From positions 1 through 30,876 of the forward strand of contig NMRA01000163.1 in assembly GCA_002633005.1 (NCBI GenBank): a DNA stretch of 30,876 bases, in the 5' to 3' direction. The translations under genes and the position numbers were made by a program. The DNA is from Phoronis australis. Its lineage: Eukaryota > Phoronida > Phoronidae. Below, piece by piece: positions 19,836-29,443 of the stretch (its first letter is position 1; each line of letters opens with the position of its first letter). The notes beneath the pieces were generated by a model that did no database searches, had not been told where the DNA came from, and worked only from the letters and a program-made list of their open reading frames with translations.

Positions 19836-19986
19836 CAGTGGCAGATTTAGAGGGGGACCAAGGAGGCCATGCCACCCTAAAGTTCTCCCAGATTAAATGT
19901 AGTAATTCGGGGTGTAAATCTCTGAGGGCAAAATCCTGGCTAATACTTTGCCCGCCCCCCAACTCAAAATCCTGGATCCGTCCCTG
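19836..19986. mobile_element. 151-bp hAT-type MITE
   Basis: The left end CAGTGGCAGATTTAG and the inverted right end CAGGGACGGATCCAG agree at 10 of 15 positions, with G-runs inside the left end and CCCGCCCCCC near the right. The same left end occurs at 23804. The flanks do not give a clear 8-bp duplication, so the copy is old. Confidence 0.6.
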
Positions 19987-21114
19987 ATCAAGGTTTTGCA
20001 GCACTAGCTGGAGCATAGAGCAGATCTTACGCAGTACGTTTTGTTTGAGTAGACTTGAGTACGTGCGGCCGAAATTAATAAAGTGATTAACTCGAACCAG
20101 TCTTCAGCCTATCGTCGCACCGAAAACTACTAAACACCGGTCAGCGATAACCTGTGTCCGCCCATCCACGGAGTAAACCGTGACATATTCATTATAAAAT
20201 TTGCAAACAGATGCGTGCTGACTAAGTACGTTTTATGAATAAAACAGATAAAAAAGAATATAGATGGCACACCCCTATTAAAACCGCAATTTCTTATTTT
20301 TTTCTTTTCATTCTTTTATTCATATCATGACTACATTGCAATAAGCGTTAGTTTTCCACAAGCTCATTCATTCACACATTCCGATGAGAAAACCAACCAG
20401 TTTCCTATCTTAAGAGTACAGTGCACCTCAGACCAGGCAAAAAGCCATCAATGGGTGATAACCCTATGTCACGGATTTGAGTCATACTATGCGTTGCAGT
20501 TTACTTTCTTATGTCATACTACTGAAATGTAGTTTAAACATTACCTACTCTGATAAGTACATGTAGCTTAAATGTCCGGCACATCAGTTTTCACTCACAA
20601 TCACTGTCAAATTTTACCATGAAATCTCATTTTTGTGGTATTGTAAAAATTATAGAAGCTGCTGGACAGTGAAATAGTTTGTGTTTGGAATTAATTCGTC
20701 CATGGTCTCCATGATAATAATAAATAAAAGTTGGAAATATTGCCTGAAATTTCTGAGGATAACGATGTCAAAAAGCAAAAACACAGAAAACTTAAACAAC
20801 TTGAGCGTGCGAATCTCAGCTGAAGCCTAATTTTAGACTCGAAAACGTAGTTGTTGTTGTTTTTGGATTAGATAGTTTTATGATCGACATATGTACCCAA
20901 AACTACCGACCAACGTATGTCTACGCACAGCAATGAGTCAATGTTGACAGCCACCTCAGACAGAGAGAGCCCTTGCAGCAGGCACAGCTTATCTGTGAAA
21001 ATCCTGTCTTGATATCCAAAGTGCTCAAAATTGTTTTTCAAAAATTTGGTTCATTTCATAGAATGTAATAAAATTAAAATATTTGATTTTCCTGTGAATT
21101 ACCTTTTTCTTAAG
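19987..21114. other. Unique sequence, no gene seen
   Basis: AT-rich sequence with no frame, repeat or RNA gene I can support. A pyrimidine-rich AG (CCTTTTTCTTAAG, ending 21114) at its right end could be the acceptor for the exon at 21135-21240. Confidence 0.4.
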
Positions 21115-21134
21115 AAGTCCTGCAGTTACTACTA

Positions 21135-21240
21135 ATGTCACCAAACGAAAAATGGCTGTCGAGGAAGATGAAGCAGCCAGTGTTCACTGGAGTCTTTATG
21201 TTAATCTGGTTAGTGGGACTTCAATGTAATACACAAACCA
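21135..21240 (+). CDS. Candidate first coding exon with signal peptide
   Basis: ATG codons at 21135 and, in the same frame, 21168 lead into a hydrophobic core (VFTGVFMLIWLVGL), then QCNTQT. This is typical of a secretory signal peptide; the downstream ATG gives the more usual short n-region (MKQP). The exon ends at a good donor, ACCA|GTAAGC (21241), in phase 1. The next exon candidate at 21330 is preceded by a pyrimidine tract and CAG and keeps the frame after an 89-bp intron. Product unknown, presumably a small secreted or membrane protein. Both the exon and the splice are predictions. Confidence 0.35.
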
Positions 21241-21329
21241 GTAAGCAATTGAAACATTTGCTAAATCTAATTAGTCGATAACAGATCTTCTAAAACATGT
21301 TAAATCAGACCTCGTCCCGTTCACTGCAG

Positions 21330-21544
21330 ACGGAGAGGCAGCTGAATTTTGCCAGAGTGGGCTTGCTTACCACCGTTTGCTCTCAGAATTGATTGTTTGT
21401 GGAAAACATCGAGCTCAGTTTGGAATCAGATGGAGACCAAGAAAAACATGTACCCACCCTCAATTGTAGAGTCTGAGTTTGGGGTATCAGAGGAAATTTC
21501 CCAAAGAATTGCTCGAGGAACAGAATGTACTGAGCTTGGGTCAG
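21330..21544 (+). CDS. Candidate second exon, two frames possible
   Basis: The acceptor CCCGTTCACTGCAG ends at 21329 and the donor TCAG|GTGACT starts at 21545. Joined to the phase-1 donor at 21240, the first frame reads GEAAEFCQSGLAYHRLLSEL, then IVCGKHRAQF and a basic stretch (RWRPRK), and reaches TAG at 21467-21469, giving a protein of about 70 residues with three cysteines outside the signal region. After the TAG the same frame stays open to the donor in phase 0. A second acceptor (TTTTGCCAG, exon from 21355) would open another frame through to the donor in phase 1. Cysteine spacing (15 residues between the first two) does not fit insulin-type B chains. It may be a short secreted peptide, a pseudogene, or chance. 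Confidence 0.3.
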
Positions 21545-21620
21545 GTGACTTGCTATGCAGGTCATAAGTGTTCCAACAATTTTAGAAATGTAGTTGGTAC
21601 ATGCCTTTTTGCTTTATTAG

Positions 21621-22019
21621 GACAACAGTTTGAAGGGTCACAACAATACTCTTGACTCCATTGATACCCTATGGTGTAGCCACCACGCGCGTTCAATGCT
21701 GATGAATAACATAAAGCCTCCTCTAATCTTCTGGACAATCCTGTCAGCTACATGTACGAAACAGCACGCGGGCGAAGTTCGCCGGGTACGACCAGGTAAT
21801 TATATGAAGCGCGTTGAACGGGAAGCAAAATTCAGAATAATTACTAATTTAGTTATCCTTGAAATTAGCAGTGGTACCAGTAGCTACAGCGATTCCGTTT
21901 CTGTTGTCAGCCTATATCCTGTCTTTAACGGAGAGGCTGGGGCTGGACCTTTTCCGCGTCGGATCGAACCCCCGCGAACCCCCTGGCTACGGGCCTGCAT
22001 TTGTTCAAATTTAGTTTAA
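21621..22019 (+). CDS. Candidate third exon
   Basis: A very strong acceptor (CCTTTTTGCTTTATTAG, ending 21620) precedes a frame open for 132 codons to a TAA at 22017-22019. In phase 0, as offered by the donor at 21545, it begins DNSLKGHNNTLDSIDTLWCS. In the alternative phase 1 it stops after about a dozen codons. The last third overlaps a mobile-element fragment (about 21938-21997), so the true coding end is probably earlier. AATAAA at 22018-22023 could serve as a polyadenylation signal. No domain recognised. Confidence 0.25.
   Translation, partial: DNSLKGHNNTLDSIDTLWCSHHARSMLMNNIKPPLIFWTILSATCTKQHAGEVRRVRPGNYMKRVEREAKFRIITNLVILEISSGTSSYSDSVSVVSLYPVFNGEAGAGPFPRRIEPPRTPWLRACICSNLV
21938..21997 (-). 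mobile_element. MITE end fragment (CAGGCCCGTAGCC)
   Basis: On the minus strand it starts CAGGCCCGTAGCCAGGGGGT, then GGGGGTTCGATCC. This is the usual end of a short terminal-repeat element seen widely in marine invertebrate genomes. The opposite end was not found. Confidence 0.5.
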
Positions 22020-22124
22020 TAAAGTTGAGGGCACACTGCTTACTCTCACGCTCTTAATGCTCATGACTATTTTTAAGTCTGTTGAATTAAATGTAACCAG
22101 GTGGCCACAATAATCTATCTTATT

Positions 22125-22163
22125 CTGATGCTGGTGTTTGAATGAATGACACCGAAACATGTC
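22125..22163 (+). ncRNA. Hammerhead-like motif
   Basis: CTGATG (22125-22130) is followed by CT, a perfect 5-bp stem GGTGT/ACACC (22133-22137 with 22149-22153), GAAA (22154-22157), palindromic CATG (22158-22161) and TC. This copies the order of a minimal type I hammerhead: CUGAUGA, stem II, GAAA, a very short palindromic helix III, UH. The A closing the first core strand is replaced and helix I pairing is poor, so activity is doubtful. Such motifs occur in Penelope-like elements; no element body was recognised here. Confidence 0.4.
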
Positions 22164-22253
22164 AAGTCGTCTTAAAACCGTAGTTATTTTACTGAAAAAT
22201 GTAACCAACTTTGAAAAGTAGAAGAGAACTCTAGTGTCAACTTTTATTTATTT

Positions 22254-22734
22254 GATAACTCTGCTTTACCCTGCATTGTGAACAACAATTTCTGAGAGTA
22301 GCATTTCAAGCATTTTTTCACGACGATTCTTAGAAAGAAGGCAAACTGAAACGCGACTACTGTAATGTCAGTGGAATTGAATGTAATCAACCTTGTGTAG
22401 TACAAGAGAAAGTCTGTGTACATATGTATTTATCTGATAACGATTTTATACCCTGCATTGAGAACAACTCCGAGGCACAGTTTTCAAGCATTTTTCTTGA
22501 CAATTCTTGGACAGAGTGTAATCTGAAACTCGACTGTTGTAATGTCAGTTGAATTAAATGTAACCAACCTTGCATGTAAAAATCTGATGAGAATTCTTCA
22601 CTCTGCATTGAGAACAACAATGTCGAGGCATAGTTTTCCAAGCAATTGTTCATGACGATTCCTGGAAAGAACGCAAACTGACATGCTTCGGCCCTCAGTA
22701 ACAGTAGCAAAGAATATGCATTTGAAAACTGCAC
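22254..22734 (+). repeat. Three diverged ~150-182-bp tandem units
   Basis: CTGCATTGNGAACAAC recurs at 22271, 22453 and 22603. Each is preceded by GATAAC or GATGAG and followed by a shared order: TTTTCAAGCA, GACGATTC, AACTGAAAC and AATGTCAGT-GAATT-AATGTAA. Related pieces (TGTTGAATTAAATGTAACCA near 22079) suggest an older fourth unit. The minus-strand frame at 22387-22734 is read through the repeat and not treated as coding. Confidence 0.75.
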
Positions 22735-23228
22735 TCGTCAGATATTGTCACTCAACAGATGTTTCATGCATTTATAGATAACTTTATTCGACGTTATTAT
22801 GGAGATAAGAAAATGCGTGATCTAGTTTTTGAAATCAAGCACATTTTCGTGTCTCTCATTAATGTCGGGAAGGCAAAGAATTTCAAATCACGCATCCACG
22901 GATATTTGTCCAGTTTATAAAACTTTTCACGTCGGTGTTGCAGCCCACACCACAACACACTTCGTTAGCATAGGAAGAACGAATAGAGTAATCTAAGCGA
23001 GAAAAACTTGTGAAACTCCAGCGGCTCGAAAACGAGGCAGCAAATGTGCCTAACGAATTTTTACGGCATTGTGGGTAAATACAGCGAGATTCGAGTGTCG
23101 CTGTGTAATCCGGGACGGCCCTATTGCCATGAACCGCAAGTATACAGTACTAACTGCGTGTTTTAATTCTACTAGATATGTGTGCTTCGACCGTACAGTT
23201 AATAGCGGAAAGTGACCGAGAAACAATC
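22735..23228. other. Unique sequence, no gene seen
   Basis: No convincing frame or repeat. CpG becomes more frequent from about 22980 to 24000. Confidence 0.4.
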
Positions 23229-23456
23229 TTAACAAACTTCAGCACGTGCATTGTACTCAAGTAAATAACCCCGGCATACATGTAAATCCTGAAGGTTACT
23301 GGAGTGATACACTGACTTATTCAGTTTTGACAGTGGCGTTATTTTGAACTCGGGAGACGATGTGTGTGCGTTAAAACATTGCCTTTCGTTATCCGTAGGA
23401 TTCACAAAGGATTGTAGGTGATACTCAAACATTAAACAAAGAACGTGAGATGCCAT
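23229..23456 (-). CDS. Possible small ORF or first exon, 75 codons
   Basis: An ATG in a favourable context (AAGCAATGG) opens a frame of 75 codons beginning MASHVLCLMFEYHLQSF and ending ARAEVC. Codon choice is varied, with no low-complexity bias. The sequence upstream on the minus strand (23457-23760) is CpG-rich, which would suit a promoter. No domain, signal peptide or clear donor was recognised. It could be a first exon, a short independent protein or chance. Confidence 0.2.
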   Translation of the reverse strand: MASHVLCLMFEYHLQSFVNPTDNERQCFNAHTSSPEFKITPLSKLNKSVYHSSNLQDLHVCRGYLLEYNARAEVC

Positions 23457-23803
23457 TGCTTGAGAGAACGCTTGTCGGTCGTCCCGCCGGTTTCAGGCTG
23501 TAGCGCAGCTTAGAAAACTCTAAAACGTTACTCAGCTACACGTACTTAGAAATTTGAACACACCTCTTAGCCGAGTACAGATATTTCATCGCTTATTTCT
23601 CTCCGACCTAGTTCTAAATGTCGTCTTGTCTTTTAAGCCGGCGTTTTCCTTCAAAATAATTCTACGTTTCAAACACTCACAGACGCCTTGCTAAGCGAGG
23701 CCATCTAATTTTATAAGCACGAGACACAATAACTCATTTCTCCGACTCCGGCAAGTGTGCAAAAACCCCATTAATTGGTCCAGTCTCGTAAAGTTTACGT
23801 AAG

Positions 23804-23895
23804 CAGTGGAGGATTTAGGGGGGAGGGGGCAACGGGGGGACATTGACCCCCTAAAATTTTCTCAGATTTCATCTGGCGGCTGGGGGGTTCGAATG
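23804..23895 (+). mobile_element. hAT-type MITE fragment
   Basis: CAGTGGAGGATTTAGGGGGG at 23804 matches the left end of the MITE at 19836 and is followed by the typical G-rich then C-rich stretch (CATTGACCCCC). No right end was found. Confidence 0.5.
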
Positions 23896-25454
23896 TCTGC
23901 CTAGCTTTATTGGCAAGATTCTCGCGCTCACAGAACTCAACCCCTGTTTTCTGCTTTTCCACAAATCGAATTTGTCGTTCGATTCCATTTTTGACTCCGA
24001 CTTCGCCGGAATCTTCGCTCACTCAAGCCAAAAATATAACACGTGCACAAGTACAGGCAAGTGTTCACCGTCTGAAAGGTGGAGTGGCAGAAAAGATTTT
24101 TTTACAGCTCAAGCTGAATCAGAATCATCCGGTTTTAGGCTGGTAATTGACCAGTTACGAAAATCAGTATCAGGTGCACGCGAAAAAAGTTAAATTGTTA
24201 CCGTGACGTGTTGCGTAAAAATCGGTTTCAGCTTATAAAAACCAAGACTGAGTCATTTTCTATGATATGTTGTACCAATTCATAAATTGGGGCACCAATT
24301 TAGCACAACTGTAGACTTAGTATTTATACTCAGATAGTGCGCATTTCAGTTTTGTCATGCTGTATTGTCTAGCGTATTTTAGAAAACTGGCAAAAGAATG
24401 AATTGCAGTTGCTGTAAAAAACGTGCGTACTTCGGAATTTTGTTCTAACATTTAGTTATTTTATACTTTCAATCTGTCATTTGTCATGTTTTCTGAATTT
24501 TAACCTATCATCGTAATACGTATGGCATTGCGCACCTGTAGTGACGTAAGCAATATTGGGGGACTCAGACTGATTTGTTTATGTCCGGCAAACCCCCCCC
24601 CCACCGTGGTTCCAAGTTTCATATTTCAATTCACAACCCTGCCGTAGCCTGAGCAGAGTTTGCTGATGGAGGATAGGGTTGAGAAACCCCGGGGAGAGGC
24701 TGTCACCAAAGGTTGTATAATTTCACAAAAACAGGAAAAGGGGGTAATTGATTACATCGTTGAGCTTCCTTCTCCGTGTGTTGCTTAGTAAAAAGAAAGG
24801 GTGTACATGCTATTAACGGCCCCCCTTGAAATACTGAATCCTTATACTCTACATCTGTACATACGAAAGGATATGTAATTAAAAAAAAACGGAATTGAGC
24901 AGAAGTTTGTGGCTTTTCAAACATAGCCGAACAGTAGGACAAAGTCGCCATCTTTTTGTATTACCTCACTTAAGTAAGCCATGTACGTACATGCAGACTG
25001 AAATCTTACAAGCGTCAGACAAAGTCCCGTTGTGAAGTACCACATACGTAACACCTTGATGATAACCGATTTGGACGGAAATCCAATTTGTCTCCTATAC
25101 TATAAAACACCTAATGGTGTTATCGCATGTGGATTCCTAGCTCTCCGCCAGGTTTGCAATTTTTTCAATTTATATACATTTTCAAAAAAAAAAACACGGA
25201 ATAAAGAGAGAACAAATGAATCAAGCTTGCATCACTTGACGGAGAGGGTTCATTGCACAAAGGCAGTGTCTTCTTGAATTAAATGAGATTAATTAAATTT
25301 CCCTTGAAAATCTGTGCATCACTCATTTTCTAACAACACGTTTCCAAGGGCATTCGGATTGTCTATGGATCAAAAACCTTGACCATTCTAACAAAAACGT
25401 CCTGGCCAGTGCCTTCCAAGAATAAATACAACCCTGGTAGCTGACAAATGTTTT
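23896..25454. other. Unique sequence, no gene seen
   Basis: It contains a run of ten C residues (24593-24602) and AT-rich sequence. Frames at 24703-24951 and 25032-25277 have no recognisable features. Confidence 0.4.
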
Positions 25455-25697
25455 CTAAGGTTTATTTCTTATACACTTCGTGTTATGTCTTCCTTTGAGA
25501 CTGCCCCTGACGCCAGCTCTACGCCTGTGCCGGTTGTTGTGGTCTCGCCCTGTCGTCCTGACGCCTGCTAATAACTGAGTGGGCACGCCCCCCGCTTCCA
25601 GCGGTCCCGTTGGTTTGACCCGAGATGTTGAATTTTTAAACAAGTGAAACATAACTGTATACTGTGAACATTGATGATGAAAACCGTTGCAGTGCAC
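25455..25697 (-). other. GC-rich island with an open frame, origin unclear
   Basis: Positions 25495-25625 are markedly GC-rich against an AT-rich surround. The minus-strand frame is rich in Arg and Gly (RHRRRAGVRGSLKGRHN). An AATAAA (minus strand, near 25465) and another on the plus strand near 25421 flank it. It may be an exon, a retroelement leader or LTR fragment, or an old GC-rich repeat. Nothing decides between these. Confidence 0.2.
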
Positions 25698-25858
25698 AGA
25701 AGAAATTATACAACAGAGTCATCTCGTGGAAAATTCAAAAGAGAATGTTGGCAAGGACAAGGGTTAACGAAAATGAATTTGATTATGACCTTGTCACCTT
25801 CATCGTGCGTAGTGGGATACTGCGAGAGACAGTGAGCAGTAAGAAAAATCGTGGGTAG
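25664..25858 (+). CDS. Possible exon, ~64 codons
   Basis: A frame open from about 25655 has balanced, coding-like composition (VNIDDENRCSAQKKLYNRVI, FDYDLVTFIVRSGIL). Near its end is a good donor, AGCA|GTAAGAA (about 25839), and CCGTTGCAG near 25691 could be an acceptor. No ATG in frame at the start and no domain recognised. A similar ATACTGCG-GTAAG pattern repeats just downstream, which may mean duplicated sequence rather than a gene. Confidence 0.2.
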   Translation: MNIDDENRCSAQKKLYNRVISWKIQKRMLARTRVNENEFDYDLVTFIVRSGILRETVSSKKNRG

Positions 25859-26394
25859 TAAGATACTGCGTGCAAGTATTGCGTCACGAAGGATTGCAAC
25901 CAGCAAGTATAGTACCGCAGCACAGAGTGTGTTAGTTGGAGGATCGACCTGCAGGACTGTCATCCACTGAGGTGTCGAGTCCTATATCTTGGATAGCAGA
26001 TTAGACGTTTGATTATTTATAGTTAATTGACTGAAATAATCCTTACAGCTGGCGCTAACGTGGTTACTCTTCTTCATTTTTAGTCTAAATAATTGGTTTC
26101 ACTTCTTTTAGTTAGTGGTTATCATATAATAAATTAATTACTGGATTTAACCATTCTCTCTCTATTCATTTACAGTCACAAAACAAACAAATTAACAGTC
26201 AACTTCTGACACTACTTATAGACATTTTTGTATTATTTGCTGTAGAAACCACTTCTATAACGATGCATCAGTGCGTTTGCAGAAGAATATTAAGTCATGG
26301 AATAAAGTTAACACACGCCTTCTCAATCTACGCCGCAGTAATTTATTGACCAAAATGCATGAATTTCTATGAAACAATTGGTAGATATCAAGGC

Positions 26395-26805
26395 AAACAC
26401 AAAATAAAATATAATAGCCAACAGGGGACACCACAGTCGTCGGATATGTCCAAAAATTAGGTCAGTTGAAGTCTCTTCAATGAATTCAGATTTCATTAAG
26501 ATCCACCAAGGTAGTCGGTAGAGAATGAGGACTGGGAAAAACGAAATTGCCAGTAGAGGTCGTCAGATCTGTCTGAAAATCGTCTTCAGCCATGCACTTT
26601 CGAAAAGAAACACGTACGCATATGGAAATTTTTATGATTCTTAAAACAGTTTGATGGAAAGGCCGCCACGACAAAAAACAACAACTCAAATGGCTACTAG
26701 GTGGTGTACGATAAAACCTACCCGTAATTAAAAAGAAATTATGTAGTCTTTAATGGAAACCAATTCTCAAACTTTATGAAAATCCGTCAAAGAACTCCAA
26801 AGACC
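26395..26805. mobile_element. Pearl/HINE-like element, highly diverged fragment
   Basis: Family words survive in order: GCCAACAGGGG near 26417, GCCAGTAGAGG with GTCAGATCTGTC near 26547, a degenerate type C stretch (GATTCTTAAAACAGTTTGATGG-like, 26636-26658), GGCTACTAGGTGGTG near 26690, and ACTTTATGAAAATCCGTCAA near 26771. Both ends are missing. It is the oldest copy in the window. Confidence 0.65.
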
Positions 26806-27825
26806 CAAGGTTGCGTTACCCTTCAAGTAGAAATTTTTCTTGTTTTTTTGGTCTGGGGAATTTGTGTACGGTTGTTATTTAAGTACAAAAAGGGGTTTAC
26901 AACAGCTTTTAAGGCCCCGCTATGGTTAAACAGGAACTTTTTGACAAGTCTTTCCATTAAGCAGTATATTTAGGAGGCTATATATTTTATCTCAGCTGTA
27001 ATATATTTTCTGACAGTAGAAAAACTGCAAAATCTGATTCGTTTGACTTTTTACCAATCTGTTGTTAAATGGGTCGCACGAACACGTCTCTTATGAAAAT
27101 TTCGCAAAAAACACAGGTAAAGTGGTAACACCATCAGTCACACAATCATTTTTATTTGATATAAATGTCTAAAGTTAGATACAACGCTGTAACTGCTTTC
27201 TGAAATATCACAGAGTTTTCGTTTTATGTAAGTTTAAAGACTCCAGGAAAATCATAAAAGTACCCGTTTCCATTGCTCCTCACGAAAAAATGGAACATTT
27301 CAAAAATATTTCAGAATTCTGAGAACAATGCACAAAGCACTGTATCGGACAGTTTCTTATGAATCCGATTAGCCGTCCTAAGATACGATGTTCCAAAGTC
27401 AGCGAAATTTGGCTAATTTTATAGGGACCTACATGTACGTACATAATATTTTAAAAGTTTAAAGCTGGTGCTTGTTTTTGTCTTGTGCTACGATAACAGA
27501 GCTACAAAATCAGTTTGTTCAAGTACTTTCAAGCATCATGAAGCCCAACAGACAGGTGCTAGGGTAAATGCTGAATGTGGCGTTTCACAATCAGGAGTTG
27601 TTGCTAATCATTAGCTTCAATCTAAAGGACTACTAAATTAAGATCTTCCCTCTTTGATATTTAACACTTACATGACAAAATGACGCCTTAAAATAAATTG
27701 GCAATGGCACTTCCTTGGAAAGTATATCAGAAGGAGACGGTGAAAATGAATTCGATGTTTATTTTACTGCGGCCATTTGAAGTACAACATGTGCAACCGT
27801 AGCACACGAAAACATTACCCATACC
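26806..27825. other. Unique sequence, no gene seen
   Basis: Only short frames without features. No repeat recognised. Confidence 0.4.
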
Positions 27826-28110
27826 TTAAAAACCTTCCTTTGTTCCTCGTACATTATCCCCCGATGGAGTTGTCAGGTGCATGCTGTGACATTTTTGACA
27901 GTACTTTGTTTTCTTGACGTAACACAATTTTTCGTTCTTACATAACTGGGAACATTCGACTGACGACCCCACTCTCTGTTGGTAAGTTCCAGAACAAGTT
28001 GTCCTAGATGTTGTTTCTTGAGCGTACTGTACAAAGACATTGCCCGCATCGGAGGCAATACAGAATATCATCAGTCTCTCTACATTCCTGTTGACAGACA
28101 TTTTTCTTAA
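27826..28110 (-). pseudogene. Cys-rich coding-like relic
   Basis: Two minus-strand frames look coding in succession. From about 28096 one reads CQQECRETDDILYCLRCGQC with further CLC, and stops near 28007. The other continues with TTCSGTYQQRVGSSVECSQL, then CKNEKLCYVKK and KYCQKC, to a TAA at 27826-27828, directly before a good donor (AAG|GTATGG). Paired cysteines (CxxC, CxxxC) in both suggest one zinc-binding or disulfide-rich region broken by an indel. The family was not recognised; a PAN/apple-type or transposon zinc-binding region are possibilities only. Confidence 0.3.
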
Positions 28111-28435
28111 GCAATGTAGCAGTCTGTGAACCACCTTTCGATTTTTTTTCAAAAGCAATACTATCAGCATCAAACCGGAGGCGAGTCCGTTTTGTTGTCT
28201 ACAGCATAGCCCATAAAATTATTAAACTATGCCAAATGACTTCGCATGGAGGCACTGTTTAACTTGCAAGATCCATGCGACGGGCGTAAACGCGTCGCTG
28301 GGTTATAACCTATGGGACAGTACCATTGATTTCCTTTGTTGTACCTTTATTGGGTATAACAATACAGGTCTCTTGGGCGCACATCATCTGGTTTCCGAGA
28401 AATGCTTGTCATTTTTTTATTATGAGGATGAAAAC

Positions 28436-29443
28436 AAGAGCAACGCAGAGCGTTGAAATGCGCCCACAATTGCACCGCATACGGTATCCTTCTAGGGTTG
28501 TTTATTGGTACCATAAAGTGGCCAGTAGAGGGCATATATATGCAGTATGTTGTACGTTGCAAAATGGAAAGGGATGGTCATTGTCTCCCCAATAGGCTAG
28601 GGGCAAAATGTGAGTGATCTTCATAATACAGCACATCCTATACATCAGTTGCTTAAAGCACCACAGACACAGAGAATTAAAAACAAATTTACCAACATAA
28701 ATTTAGTAAAGATCCTGCAAACGGTTTGGGAGATACAGCCATGGGCGCAAAAAAACTGCCACTAGGAGGCGCCACAGTAATCAAAGTCATGGGAAATTCA
28801 GCGTCAACCGTTCTCTTCATAGTAAGAACATACATGCCAATTTTCACAAACATACTTAGAGCGGTTTGGTTGATAGAGGGGTGGACGCCAAAAAACAGAC
28901 TCAAAAACGGTAAAAATGGCCACTAGGTGTCGCAAACTAGGTCGAATCCATCCGAAAACGGGAGTATAGCGTCAACGCACTAATACATGTAGGTGCGTAC
29001 ATACCAAATTTCATGAAAATCCGTTAAGGACTTGTGAAGATACAGAGGTAAACGTAAAAAAATAAAATTGCCACTAGGGGGCACACTGGTAGTCGGATCC
29101 GTCCAAAAGTCGACATCTTCCGTTGTTAACATCATATAAGTATATTTACACAATTTCGTAAAGATCCTGCGAACGATTTAGGAGATACAGCCATAGGCGC
29201 GGAAAAAGAAAGCAAAACTGCCCCTAGGAGGCGCCACAGTAGTCGAAATCGTCGGAAAATCATCGTCAACCGTCCTCTACATAGTAAGCATATACATGCC
29301 AATTTTCACAATCATGCTTTGAGCAGTTTGGTTGATAGAGGGGTGGACACACAAAAACAGACTCGAAAACCCTAAAAATGGCCACTAGGTGGCGCAAACT
29401 ATGTCGAATCCATCTGAAAACGGGAGGATAGCGTCATCTCACT
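28436..29443. mobile_element. Pearl/HINE-like element, copy 3 (3' end lost to LINE)
   Basis: It begins AAGAGC with the hairpin CAACGC-AGA-GCGTTG (28441-28455) and ATGCGCCCAC (28458-28467). Its first ~265 bp are nearly identical to 9142-9415. It lacks the ~210 bp that follow there, then carries monomers C (28757), A (28916), B (29069), C (29219) and A (29379). The ABC period is about 460 bp. The last monomer stops at CACTAATA, where a LINE tail begins, so the GGAC run and 3' hairpin are absent or lie beyond the LINE. Confidence 0.8.
28441..28467. repeat. 5' terminal hairpin and terminal repeat of copy 3
   Basis: CAACGC/GCGTTG pair perfectly over AGA, followed by GAA and ATGCGCCCAC, the exact inverse of the 3' end at 10186-10195. 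Confidence 0.85.

Noticed and set aside
21330-21469. Possible insulin/relaxin-type B chain (cysteine ... VCGK)
   Set aside because: The two cysteines are 15 residues apart rather than about 11, and no A-chain CC-x3-C pattern follows in any frame.
22387-22734. 115-codon minus-strand frame
   Set aside because: It spans two units of the local tandem repeat and has no conserved frame between the units.
22254-22734. CRISPR-like regular repeats
   Set aside because: Units are long and diverged with no short identical repeats and unique spacers; the sequence is eukaryotic.
24593-24602. Run of ten C residues
   Set aside because: A simple homopolymer, length uncertain in sequencing, with no associated feature.
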